Part shown: positions 19,092 to 28,080 of the stretch, one piece after another
How the letters are laid out: each line of letters opens with the position of its first letter
How positions within the stretch are numbered: the stretch's first letter is position 1
Assembly (NCBI GenBank): GCA_964645625.1
Contig: CAZYAI010000003.1
Location: 51,623 to 115,622 of the forward strand
Direction of reading: 5' to 3'
DNA length: 64,000 nt
From: AB-137-C09 sp964645625
Lineage (GTDB): Bacteria; Pseudomonadota; Zetaproteobacteria; Mariprofundales; Mariprofundaceae
Notes under the pieces: model-generated
Seen by the model: only the letters and a program-made list of their open reading frames with translations
Told to the model about the DNA's origin: nothing
The model's database searches: none
Made by a program: the position numbers and the translations under genes

Positions 19092-20761
19092 TTGTTTTCT
19101 ATGATGTGCTCTACAGTAGGCAACTCTATAGCTAAAGCACTTATCTCTATTATTTTAGAAGGTACTTTATTTGTTGTTTTATCTTTATCTAATGTTGTTT
19201 CAATGTAAAGAAAAATAGCCTTGGCTATTAAGGGTTGTTTATCTTTTTCATAATTATCTATCAAGTCGCTTTTCACCTTTATTGAAAATTTATCCCGGAA
19301 ATCATGTGTTTCGTCATAATTTTTTGTTTTATTCAGTAAATATTCAGATATATACCCCAACGATAAAATAGCCGCACATTGTTTCCATGATTTTTGCTCT
19401 GTACGAAGTTGGTACGCATGCTTTAAATTTTTATTGGCATTAATCAAATCAGTAATATTTTTTGATTTAAAGTATAAAAGGACAAGTGTTAAAGACTCAT
19501 TGAACAAAACAACAGGCATTTCATCAAAATCCATGATAGAATGTTTAATTCGTTTTGCTGTATTGCTGGATTTTAGCGACTGTTTAAAACTCCCTTTCTT
19601 TCGAAGAACTATTGCTTTATTCAAGGCACTGCCAGAAACCCATTTCCAAACACGTAGTTTTTTCATAATAGTTAGAGATCTTGAGTGATAACCAGACGCA
19701 GTACTTAATTCATCCTTGAGTTCATATGCAGCCCCAAGATTATTATATGTTCTAGCTATATTGTAACGAAGATCTTTGCTTTTAGACTTCGACTTTATAG
19801 CAGTAAAAATCTGCAGAGCTTTTGTTGATGCATCAATCGCTTTTTGAGGTTCGCCTGCAATCACAAAACACCATCCAAGTGTTCGAAGTAATTTGGCTTT
19901 AGCATAAACATCTAAAATGTCAGATATTCGTCCTTGAATCAAATAAATTGCCACATCCCATTTACCTTCCCGTTCTAGACAACGAGCTTGTTTTCGAAAA
20001 GCTTCTTCATTTTTATTTTCATTCCAAATTAATTCATAAATTTTTTCTGCCTCTTGATAGCGACCTAATTGAAATAAAACCCAAGCTATTTCCATCCTGC
20101 TAGATGATTCTATTTCAATATGATGTTTTTTGATCCAAGTGTACACTTCAATTAACTCCAACCACGCAAGTTCATCCTTTAAAGTTTTTAATATTGATGT
20201 GCACGAACGCTGAGCTCTTTCATATTCGCCATATTCATGTTGAACAGACCAATAAAGCAGACTCTTCATATGAGTTCGTCTACTTGCCCCATTATGGGCA
20301 AGTGACTCGGCTAATAATATATAATGATGTTCTATCGCATAAGTGATAAAGTTAGAATTTCTAACTTCTTTTTTAAGAAGCCAGTAAAAAGAATCACTTA
20401 TATCACTAAGCTTAATATCTTCTATAAGATCGATATTTAAAGAGTCTTGTAGAACCGAAAGCAAATAAATTACATGTTCTTTTCGAGACGCAATATCACT
20501 TTTGGATATTGCATATCGCTTAGTAAAGCGTTTTATAAAAAATGGTAAAAGGGGTAAGTTTAATTCATCAATAGCATCTTGAAATACAGGGTTACTCATA
20601 ACCTCTGCAAGGATATATTTGCTAGCCACCCTGCTATTTTGATGCAATGAGGATCGCATAATTAAGCGCATTAACCCTAAGACACCAATTTTTACTATAT
20701 ATTTCGAAAAAATAAGTTCAACAGCGTAAACTGGTGTGTCGTATTGCAAATCAAATTTCAT
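19088..20761 (-). CDS. Large TPR protein, first gene of the AT-rich operon
   Basis: This 557-residue protein has no signal peptide. The first 170 residues are helical and unrecognised. From about 200 to 480 TPR-like repeats are visible (RYQEAEKIYELIWNENKNEEAFRKQAR; LGWCFVIAGEPQKAIDASTKALQIF; YNNLGAAYELKDELSTASGYHSRSL). It is probably a protein-binding scaffold, or possibly a peptide-sensing regulator, although no HTH is seen. Its stop overlaps the GGCT start by four bases. Its AT-rich composition and AAA/ATA/TTA codon use set it apart from the genome. Confidence 0.65.
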   Translation of the reverse strand: MKFDLQYDTPVYAVELIFSKYIVKIGVLGLMRLIMRSSLHQNSRVASKYILAEVMSNPVFQDAIDELNLPLLPFFIKRFTKRYAISKSDIASRKEHVIYLLSVLQDSLNIDLIEDIKLSDISDSFYWLLKKEVRNSNFITYAIEHHYILLAESLAHNGASRRTHMKSLLYWSVQHEYGEYERAQRSCTSILKTLKDELAWLELIEVYTWIKKHHIEIESSSRMEIAWVLFQLGRYQEAEKIYELIWNENKNEEAFRKQARCLEREGKWDVAIYLIQGRISDILDVYAKAKLLRTLGWCFVIAGEPQKAIDASTKALQIFTAIKSKSKSKDLRYNIARTYNNLGAAYELKDELSTASGYHSRSLTIMKKLRVWKWVSGSALNKAIVLRKKGSFKQSLKSSNTAKRIKHSIMDFDEMPVVLFNESLTLVLLYFKSKNITDLINANKNLKHAYQLRTEQKSWKQCAAILSLGYISEYLLNKTKNYDETHDFRDKFSIKVKSDLIDNYEKDKQPLIAKAIFLYIETTLDKDKTTNKVPSKIIEISALAIELPTVEHIIENK

Positions 20762-20901
20762 TGATTGTTATATGAGACAATGATAGTAAGTAAGGATAAT
20801 AATTTTTGAACTCATAATGGCGAAACTATAACTTCATTTGAGTGTCTATCAAGCATTAAAGAAAACATAGACAGGTGTTTAAAGCTACCCCAAAGCGCAC
20901 A

Positions 20902-21993
20902 ATGCTGTACAATGCGCCCATGCCTCAACCTTCTGAACTTTCGATTATTTCGCTACCTGCTATGCAGGAGCTGGTGCGCGACTTGGGCTTCCCTGCCTTT
21001 CGTGCCAAACAAATCCTTGATTGGCGCAACAAGGGCATGCTTGATCCGCTGACCATGCCCAATGTGCCCAAAGATGTACGTCAAGCAGTCGCCGATGCCC
21101 TTGGCACACCACCATTAAGCTTGGTTAAACGGGAGTATTCCCGCGATGGTACGCGCAAATATCTGTTTGCTCTGCGTGAAGGTGGGCACGTCGAAACGGT
21201 CATGATTCCTGAACGCAAGCGGATTACAGTATGTATTTCCTCACAAGTCGGTTGCGTGCTGGATTGTCCGTTTTGTTTTACAGGTCGCCAAAAGTTTGAA
21301 AAAAACCTTACCGCTGCCGAAATTGTGGCGCAAGTATGGATGGTTACAGCAGACCTTTTGCAACAGCCTGTAGGACATTCCATCGCTGAGCGACCCACGC
21401 ACTTGGTTTATATGGGCATGGGTGAACCTTTGGCGAATGAAGCTGGCTTACACGGTAGTTTAGGCTTTTTCTTAGCTGAAGATGGGCTGCATATATCACG
21501 CCGCCGCATCACTGTTTCTACATCGGGGCTACTGCCGCAAATCACCCGTTTGGGTGAGGTGTACCCTGTAAACTTGGCGATTTCCTTGCATGCTGCCAAC
21601 AATAGCAAGCGTGATGTATTAGTACCGATCAACAAAAAATACCCGCTAGAAGCGTTGCGCCACGTCTTAGATGCTTACCCGCTGCCAGAACAGCGTTATA
21701 TCACCTTGGAATATGTGATGCTAGCAGGCGTAAACGATCAAGATGAGGATCTGCAAGCATTGGTGCGCTTTGTACGCGCCAAACGCGAATTTGTAAACTT
21801 GATCCATTTTAACCCGCATCCAGGTAGTGAATACCGCGCCACGTCGCAAGATGCCATGGATGACTTTGCTACGCGCTTGATTGCACGCGGTTTGCGTGCC
21901 ACGGTACGCCGCTCACGGGGTGATGATATTATGGCTGCATGTGGTCAACTTAACGCTCACATGAATCCAAACGGAGAACATAACAATGCGTAG
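20902..21993 (+). CDS. rlmN: Dual-specificity 23S rRNA (A2503)/tRNA (A37) C2-methyltransferase
   Basis: This radical SAM methylase has the cluster motif at Cys118, Cys122 and Cys125 (GCVLDCPFC). It also has YMGMGEPLAN, VSTSGLLP, LAISLHA and a C-terminal Cys near 346 (MAACGQL) that forms the methyl-protein intermediate. Length is about 363 residues. The start is uncertain: GTG 20875, ATG 20902 and ATG 20920 share the frame, and none has a strong ribosome binding site. E. coli RlmN length allows either ATG. The stop overlaps mtnP by eight bases. rlmN before pilW and rodZ is a common gene order in proteobacteria. Confidence 0.93.
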   Translation: MLYNAPMPQPSELSIISLPAMQELVRDLGFPAFRAKQILDWRNKGMLDPLTMPNVPKDVRQAVADALGTPPLSLVKREYSRDGTRKYLFALREGGHVETVMIPERKRITVCISSQVGCVLDCPFCFTGRQKFEKNLTAAEIVAQVWMVTADLLQQPVGHSIAERPTHLVYMGMGEPLANEAGLHGSLGFFLAEDGLHISRRRITVSTSGLLPQITRLGEVYPVNLAISLHAANNSKRDVLVPINKKYPLEALRHVLDAYPLPEQRYITLEYVMLAGVNDQDEDLQALVRFVRAKREFVNLIHFNPHPGSEYRATSQDAMDDFATRLIARGLRATVRRSRGDDIMAACGQLNAHMNPNGEHNNA

Positions 21994-22837
21994 TGGTGTA
22001 ATTGGCGGCAGTGGTTTATATGCCATGGACGGCGTAGAAATACTGGATGAGTTGGATATTGAAACACCTTGGGGTAAACCCTCGGATCGATTAACCTTAG
22101 CGCGGGTTGGCGAACACGAGGTAGTCTTTTTACCACGCCACGGTCGCGACCACAGCATCCCCCCTCATTTAATCAATTACCGTGCCAATATCTATGCCAT
22201 GAAGTTGGCGGGAGTCGGACGGATCATCTCGGTATCAGCGGTTGGCTCTTTGCAACAGGCTATTACACCTGGTGATTTTGTGCTGGTCGATCAATTTGTT
22301 GACCGCACCCAAGGACGTGCCTCAACCTTTTTTGAAGGGCCTATTGTGGCGCATGTATCGATGGCTGATCCTGTCTGCGCATGTTTGCGTCGTGATGTAT
22401 TCCGCGCCTGCCAAGATAGTGGTATTAACACCCATGATGGTGGCACCTACATGGTGATGCAAGGGCCACAATTTTCCAGCCGCGCAGAATCGCAATTATA
22501 CCGCCAATGGGGCATGGATGTGATTGGCATGACCAATATGCCTGAGGCTAAATTGGCACGCGAAGCAGAAATTTGTTATACCACAGTAGCCATGAGTACC
22601 GATTATGATTGCTGGCATGAGGAAGAGGATGATGTTTCCGTCGATTCCATTGTCGCGGTGATGCACGGGAACGTACGCAAGGCACAAACCATGTTACAAC
22701 ATTTTTTCGCCCAGTCACCTGCTGTAGCACCGTGTGATTGCCACCAAGCGTTAGCTCGCGGTATTTTTGCCGACCTCACACAACAAGATGGTGATGCCTT
22801 ACGTCCAGTCCATGCATTGGTGGAGCGTTTATTGTGA
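21986..22837 (+). CDS. mtnP: S-methyl-5'-thioadenosine phosphorylase family protein
   Basis: This 283-residue protein belongs to the purine nucleoside phosphorylase superfamily and is expected to split methylthioadenosine with phosphate for methionine salvage. Seen are IGGSGLY, LPRHGRDH, SAVGSLQ, GMTNMPEAKLAREAEICY and STDYDCW. The methylthioinosine-specific variant cannot be ruled out by eye. It is unusual in lying between rlmN and pilW. It overlaps rlmN by eight bases, and its stop overlaps the GTG start of the pilW-like gene. Confidence 0.9.
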   Translation: MRSGVIGGSGLYAMDGVEILDELDIETPWGKPSDRLTLARVGEHEVVFLPRHGRDHSIPPHLINYRANIYAMKLAGVGRIISVSAVGSLQQAITPGDFVLVDQFVDRTQGRASTFFEGPIVAHVSMADPVCACLRRDVFRACQDSGINTHDGGTYMVMQGPQFSSRAESQLYRQWGMDVIGMTNMPEAKLAREAEICYTTVAMSTDYDCWHEEEDDVSVDSIVAVMHGNVRKAQTMLQHFFAQSPAVAPCDCHQALARGIFADLTQQDGDALRPVHALVERLL

Positions 22838-23595
22838 ATAGCGTACGTATAGGGGCTTATCTCATCATCATCGCGGTGCTTGCTGCATGCGCCAGCCCTG
22901 CCACCTTGGATAAAAAACAAAAGCGATCCGATGCTCATTTTAATATCGGTCTCGATGCCTTGCGCAATGGTCATATAGCCAAAGCCTTCGATGAACTAAT
23001 CGAAGCAAATAATATTTTACCCCATCAGCCTTTGGTGCTCGATTCCTTGGGCAATGCCTGGCGCATCAAAGGGGATAACGTGAAGGCGGAATATTACTTC
23101 AAAGAGGCGTTGAAATATGGCGATATACCATCGATTCACACCAATTATGCCAGTTTGTTGGTACAGTTACAGCGATTTACCGAAGCAAAAGAACACATCA
23201 CTATTACCCTGAAAGACCCTCGCTACCCCAAGCAAGATATTGCTTATATGTTGCTTGGCGATGCCTTGATTGGCGAAGGTGCTTTGGATGAAGGTATTCA
23301 AGCCTATCGCCGCGCTGGGAAAATCAGCCCTAATCAAATCGACTCACAACTGCGTGAGGCATCGGTGTATATCAACTCTGGACGCTATTCATTCGCTATC
23401 GCCCTGTATGAAACCCTACTCCGTAAACACCCTGATTACCGTCATGTTTTGCAAGAACTGTTACCACTACTGTTTCAACAAGGCGAGATGGAAACTGCAC
23501 GCCATTACCTACTTGTTTTTCAGAGCAAATCGAACAATGAAGCGGATCGTACATGGGCATTGGATCAATTAAAGTATCGTTTCAAAGCTGAATAA
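22834..23595 (+). CDS. pilW: PilW/PilF-like TPR lipoprotein for type IV pilus assembly
   Basis: This 253-residue protein has a signal sequence and lipobox (LAACAS, Cys near residue 20), then six or so TPR units (AHFNIGLDALRNGHIAKAFDELIEAN; GNAWRIKGDNVKAEYYFKEALKYG). PilW/PilF pilots the PilQ secretin to the outer membrane. Position between rlmN and rodZ matches the standard order. The GTG start at 22834 overlaps the mtnP stop by four bases. Confidence 0.82.
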   Translation: MNSVRIGAYLIIIAVLAACASPATLDKKQKRSDAHFNIGLDALRNGHIAKAFDELIEANNILPHQPLVLDSLGNAWRIKGDNVKAEYYFKEALKYGDIPSIHTNYASLLVQLQRFTEAKEHITITLKDPRYPKQDIAYMLLGDALIGEGALDEGIQAYRRAGKISPNQIDSQLREASVYINSGRYSFAIALYETLLRKHPDYRHVLQELLPLLFQQGEMETARHYLLVFQSKSNNEADRTWALDQLKYRFKAE

Positions 23596-23667
23596 GCGCG
23601 TAGTCATTGCACTGGTATTTCTGAGGCAATATTTGTACGCTTGCGCATTGGATACTTAGCATTAACG

Positions 23668-24648
23668 ATGGATAAACATATGACAGACAGCCCCAGCACC
23701 CCACTTTCTCGCGAGGAACGACTACGCGATATAGGAAAGCGGCTGCACGAAGCACGACAAGGTAAGAATATATCAATCCAAGAGGTCGCTGGCAGGCTTA
23801 ATTTTAGTGTAGGGCAAGCAAAAGCATTGGAATCAGGCGACTGGTCAACGCTCCCTGATCAAATTTATGGCTTAGGCTTCGCGCGTCAATATGCCTCCTA
23901 CCTCGGAGTGGATATCAGCGATGATATTCGCGACCTCAAAGCTTCAGTCAGCTTGAATCACCCAGTCACCATTCCTGACCCTGCCATCGCACCATCACGG
24001 CGTTGGGCATGGATGGCACTCTTATTGTTTATCGCTCTGGGCGTGTATTATAATATGCAAGGCATTGAAGGTGATATACTTCCATCGCTGACGAAGCAGA
24101 CTGAACCAGCAATCACCACAAAAGTAATCATCCCTGAACCATCCCCCACCCCAGCAAGTACACCACCTGCAATGGAGCAAGCTACCATAGCTAGCCCAGA
24201 AGAACCTGCTGTAGTGAACCCTAAGCAAGATCAAACCATCAATACTGAAGAAACGCCAGCTACTGTCCCTAGCAATCCTACGCCTGCTGAAACTCAGCCC
24301 GAACCCCAACTTGCACAGCAAGACACACCTCCGACCACGCCTCAAGCTGCTACTGTCGATCACGAACTAAACTTTGCTGCCAGTGGTGGTGATGTATGGT
24401 TACGCATCAATGCCACAGCCAGTGATGGCACTGCCGCTGCGAAGTTAAAAGAGACGCTTTTACGTGATGGTCAAAGTACCATATTAAATACTGAGGAAAA
24501 GCAAGTTGTTGTCACAGCAGGGAATGCCCTTAACTTAACCATTAGCGTCGATGGTAAGGTGATGCATAACAAAGGTACTTTGGGCAGAGATGGTAAAGTT
24601 GTCCGCAACCTAGCGTTACATTTGGATGGTACCAAACAACCCCAATAA
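23668..24648 (+). CDS. rodZ: RodZ-like cytoskeletal protein (HTH_25 plus DUF4115)
   Basis: This 326-residue protein has an N-terminal Cro/C1-type helix-turn-helix (about 15-90, with LNFSVGQAKALESGDWSTLP) and a TM helix near 111-131. A proline- and threonine-rich periplasmic linker (about 145-235) follows, then a C-terminal DUF4115 beta domain. RodZ links MreB to the wall-elongation machinery. ATG 23668 or 23680 is the likely start; no ribosome binding site decides between them. An in-frame TTG at 23641 is unlikely. Confidence 0.85.
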   Translation: MDKHMTDSPSTPLSREERLRDIGKRLHEARQGKNISIQEVAGRLNFSVGQAKALESGDWSTLPDQIYGLGFARQYASYLGVDISDDIRDLKASVSLNHPVTIPDPAIAPSRRWAWMALLLFIALGVYYNMQGIEGDILPSLTKQTEPAITTKVIIPEPSPTPASTPPAMEQATIASPEEPAVVNPKQDQTINTEETPATVPSNPTPAETQPEPQLAQQDTPPTTPQAATVDHELNFAASGGDVWLRINATASDGTAAAKLKETLLRDGQSTILNTEEKQVVVTAGNALNLTISVDGKVMHNKGTLGRDGKVVRNLALHLDGTKQPQ

Positions 24649-24674
24649 ACATGGTTTTATGATGCGCCTGTTCA

Positions 24675-24704
24675 CTGGATTGCGGATCAAGTCCGCAATG
24701 ACAA
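24675..24704. repeat. Palindromic dispersed-type repeat
   Basis: An 8-base inverted repeat (ATTGCGGA at 24679-24686, TCCGCAAT at 24692-24699) with loop TCAAG lies after rodZ. The same consensus type (GCGGATCAAGTCCGC core) recurs in many bacterial genomes. No T-run follows, so it is not a clear terminator. Confidence 0.5.
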
Positions 24705-24815
24705 GTTGCTACTAAAAAGTCACGTATATAACCATGCGTGCGTAACATGTAACATCAGTTAAGTAATTGAAATAATCATGGGCGATTGCTTCATTTCATC
24801 AAGAGAGGTTTTTTT

Positions 24816-26021
24816 ATGCTGTCGATGGCTTGGCGCAATATTATTCGCAATATACGGCGCAGCATGATTACCATGGCAGCCATTACCATTGGGCTGGCTT
24901 CCCTGCTGTTTTTGTGGTCATTCAACGATGGTATTCATAACAATATGACCCGTAACATGCAGGATTCTATTATCGGCAGCATTCAAATACACCAGCAGGG
25001 TTATTTCCGTTCACCGCGCTTATCACGTTTTGTTCAGCAACCGCAACGCGTCATTACAGCCTTACACCACGCAGGCATTGATGATTATGCCAGTGAATTA
25101 CAAGACTTTGCCTTAGCTGCGGGTGATGATGTATCCGAAGGCTTGGTGTTACTCGGTGTCAATCCCGACCACACCTTGCTAACCATGCCGAATAAAGTCG
25201 ATCAAGGTCGTTGGTTAAATGCTGATGACACGAACGCTGTTGTTTTAGGTGCTACCAGTGCCCGCAACCTCGGACTTCAATTAAACGATGAACTTGTATT
25301 GCTGACCGAAGACCGCTTCGGCTCGTTAGCTGCAGAAAAATTCACACTGGTGGGTATTATCTCCAGCGGTGAAATGGGCATTGATCGCGGGTTAGCGGTG
25401 ATTCCTCTGTCTTTCATGCAAGGTTGGTTGGGTATGGATGGTCGTGTCTCGCGCATACTGGTGCAATTACCAAGCGACCGTTTGGAACCCTCCTTCCAAT
25501 CACTGAATGCCGCCTTATCCGATCAAAATTACGAAGTCATGCGCTGGTATGATATGTACCCCATGATGCAGCAATGGGTGGAGTTAGAAAATGTGTTCTA
25601 TTATATCTTCCTTGGCGTGGTGTTATTGATTGTAGCCGCTGGCGTAATGAATACCGTCTTGATGAGCATGTTGGAACGCATACACGAATTTGGTGTGATG
25701 TTAGCCTTGGGCTGCTCACGCTTTTCATTAGCAGGCATGGTGTTATTGGAGTCGATCATATTGGGGAGCTGTGGCGTACTGATGGGCACTGCGCTGGGCT
25801 TATCGTTAGTTGCTTGGTTTCATCGCATCGGAATCGATTTATCTGGTCAGATGGATACAATTCAACGCTTTTACGTCAATCCTGTTGTACACACTGAAAT
25901 TAATACCGATCATTTATTGTACACCGTTTCGCTGGTATTACTCGCATCATTATTAGCTGCCATTGTGCCAGCATTAAGAGCAGCACGCCTAGAGCCTGTC
26001 GATGCGATTCATCATCTATAA
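24816..26021 (+). CDS. FtsX/LolCE-type ABC transporter permease
   Basis: This 401-residue protein has an N-terminal TM helix (about 17-38), a large periplasmic domain, and three C-terminal TM helices with the FtsX signature near GVMNTVLMSMLERIHEFGVMLALGCSR. It is of the MacB/LolE type. No ATPase or lipoprotein partner gene is adjacent, so it must work with components encoded elsewhere. ATG 24816 is chosen because AAGAGAGG precedes it; an ATG at 24786 lacks a site. Its stop overlaps the 3' end of the facing gene by ten bases. Confidence 0.85.
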   Translation: MLSMAWRNIIRNIRRSMITMAAITIGLASLLFLWSFNDGIHNNMTRNMQDSIIGSIQIHQQGYFRSPRLSRFVQQPQRVITALHHAGIDDYASELQDFALAAGDDVSEGLVLLGVNPDHTLLTMPNKVDQGRWLNADDTNAVVLGATSARNLGLQLNDELVLLTEDRFGSLAAEKFTLVGIISSGEMGIDRGLAVIPLSFMQGWLGMDGRVSRILVQLPSDRLEPSFQSLNAALSDQNYEVMRWYDMYPMMQQWVELENVFYYIFLGVVLLIVAAGVMNTVLMSMLERIHEFGVMLALGCSRFSLAGMVLLESIILGSCGVLMGTALGLSLVAWFHRIGIDLSGQMDTIQRFYVNPVVHTEINTDHLLYTVSLVLLASLLAAIVPALRAARLEPVDAIHHL

Positions 26022-26680
26022 CCACTACTAAACACAAAGAACATAAGCAACCATAACCATATAGCGCAACGGAAGGCGCGATGTTTAGGAATGCGAAAAT
26101 CTTGTACACTGGGTGCCTGCTGCCAATGCTTGCTAATATCTAATACGCATTGCTGCGTGCGCTGATCCATCGCGTGAAGTAATGAAACCAAGGTCGCAGG
26201 GATTTGACCTATTGAACGACCATCATTGCGCCACCGCTGGCTGTGTTGCTGAACGCAAGATTTTACTGCTGGTACAACGACTGGGAACAAGCGAAGATAC
26301 ATCGCTGATAGCCTCTGACCTTGTGGTACATAATGTGCCATCATGTGCAGTGCCTGTAGTGAGAGCAAACGACTCGATAACATGGCAGCAAAATATAGAC
26401 CTGTTACATGCAAACTAAGCCAAACACCTTGTGATAAGCCTTCTCGCGTAAAAGGCCAACCAGCAATAAGCAATTCCCCTGGGGTAAATAAAGGGTGAAG
26501 CAACAAGATAGGCAGTAGCAGCCAGCGCAACAAACGCCAAGCTGATACAAAAAAAGCCATGTTGTTATCTACATATATTAACAATAATAGTGTAATACAT
26601 ATAAGCATCGCCAGTATAGCCCATGACTGAACCCATGCCAAAGTCACCATATACAATATGGCTGTAAGGGTAGGAAACAT
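26012..26680 (-). CDS. EcfT/CbiQ-like transmembrane protein
   Basis: The protein has 222 residues, with clustered TM helices in the first 115 residues and one at the C-terminus. A charged stretch between them (QHSQRWRNDGRSIGQIPATLVSLLHAMDQRT) resembles the coupling region of ECF transporter T components. The ATPases and a substrate-binding S component are absent nearby. It follows the first cyclic-nucleotide-binding gene by five bases. Assignment to EcfT is moderate, and a different membrane family is possible. Confidence 0.5.
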   Translation of the reverse strand: MFPTLTAILYMVTLAWVQSWAILAMLICITLLLLIYVDNNMAFFVSAWRLLRWLLLPILLLHPLFTPGELLIAGWPFTREGLSQGVWLSLHVTGLYFAAMLSSRLLSLQALHMMAHYVPQGQRLSAMYLRLFPVVVPAVKSCVQQHSQRWRNDGRSIGQIPATLVSLLHAMDQRTQQCVLDISKHWQQAPSVQDFRIPKHRAFRCAIWLWLLMFFVFSSGYR

Positions 26681-26685
26681 AGATA

Positions 26686-27945
26686 TTAGGGTAAAGTCAT
26701 CCCATGCAGTAACTCATCATGATCTACTAGTGACAAAGGCGTATTTATATTGTAGTCATGCTGACGGATGTTATCGATAACACGTTGATAACGCTCCATA
26801 CTCGCTACCATAAGGTAGAGTAAGTCGTCATGCTGTGCGTAAACTTCTCTAAAATTCTCTTCAGACCAACGCACGAGTTTCACTTCTGTAATAGCACGAG
26901 CTGTAACTCTTCTTACCCCCTGCAACAACCCTAACTCACCAAACACATCGCCCGCTTTTAATGTGCAAATATGATATTCACGATGATTCCATTCATAATT
27001 GAGATTAACCCAACCTGATTTTAAAATAAACAAATCTAAATTAATTGTTTCACCTTGTTGAAAAACTGTCGTCCCAGCAGCAAAATTAATCAGTTGCATT
27101 TCACGGCTTATGTGATGAATAATCTTAGGCGTTAAATGAGCGAAAAAGGGAATATTACTTAACATATGTTCAAACAAATGGTTAACGTGTTGTTTTTTCA
27201 TCCATTGCTGCAACTGTGGAAATTGGTAGCATAATTTTTTTAAGGTCGCAAAAGGAATTTCCACAATTTTACAATCAACCAACGCAATAAATGAATAAAT
27301 ATGGTACGATAACCCCTGATGCAAATGATGTTGGTAAAAAGGAATATCACCAAAAACACCACCTGCTTCAATTGATTCAACACTATGATGATGTAAACCT
27401 TCATCAAAACTAGGGCTTACACGACCTTGTGTTACAAGGTAAATCGCGGTTGCTTCTTCCTTTTCTTTGGCAATATAATCGCCTGCGGCATAAAAATGAA
27501 TGCGTGCTTCTTTTAATAAAAGATCCAATAACGCATCAGGAAGCGTGCCCCAAAATGGATGTTCACGTAATAATTGACAGATTGAATCAGGTTGTTCATG
27601 GCAGAGCGCGCAATCAACGCCATGGACGGTTCGACAAACACGAAAAAAATAGCGACAAGGGAAGTGATCCTTTTTTTCATAATGGTAATCAACATATTGC
27701 TTCATCATATTGATGGCTTCTGGTATTTTCTTTTGTATCGCTAATGCGCGAGCACCATAGCCAAAACATTGAGCCGCTTGATTTTCTAAGCCTGCCTGAT
27801 TAGATAATTGAGCTGCCATTTGCCACAATTCACCATCATCACCAGCTTGCTGTGCTTTTTTTATACAGTATTGCGATGCTAATTTGAGATCCCCCGCTTG
27901 AATTGCAGCAATTACGGGATCTTTTTCCTCTTGTTTTTTTTCCAT
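26686..27945 (-). CDS. Tandem cyclic-nucleotide-binding domain protein with Cys cluster, copy 1
   Basis: This 419-residue protein starts with a TPR-like helical part (about 8-85), then a cysteine segment (Cys97, 104, 112, 115, 123; C-x6-C-x7-C-x2-C-x7-C). Two cNMP-binding beta-roll domains follow at about 130-250 and 265-385, the second with AAGTTVFQQGE, LKAGDVFGELGLLQGVRRVTARA. There is no DNA-binding helix and no TM helix. It is a paralogue of the next gene upstream. Function is unknown. A sensor or scaffold responding to cAMP or cGMP is likely, and the conserved cysteines could bind zinc or an iron-sulfur cluster (inference). Confidence 0.75.
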   Translation of the reverse strand: MEKKQEEKDPVIAAIQAGDLKLASQYCIKKAQQAGDDGELWQMAAQLSNQAGLENQAAQCFGYGARALAIQKKIPEAINMMKQYVDYHYEKKDHFPCRYFFRVCRTVHGVDCALCHEQPDSICQLLREHPFWGTLPDALLDLLLKEARIHFYAAGDYIAKEKEEATAIYLVTQGRVSPSFDEGLHHHSVESIEAGGVFGDIPFYQHHLHQGLSYHIYSFIALVDCKIVEIPFATLKKLCYQFPQLQQWMKKQHVNHLFEHMLSNIPFFAHLTPKIIHHISREMQLINFAAGTTVFQQGETINLDLFILKSGWVNLNYEWNHREYHICTLKAGDVFGELGLLQGVRRVTARAITEVKLVRWSEENFREVYAQHDDLLYLMVASMERYQRVIDNIRQHDYNINTPLSLVDHDELLHGMTLP

Positions 27946-28080
27946 ACCGTCTATATCGCTTTATCATCACTTTGAATTTAGCCTGATATTCATAAACCAT
28001 GGTGCTGACTTATGAATAGTATTGGCTAGCTTGACGCGCCCGATACTACAGAGAATGAGCGATGATAGCACAAAAAGTTA

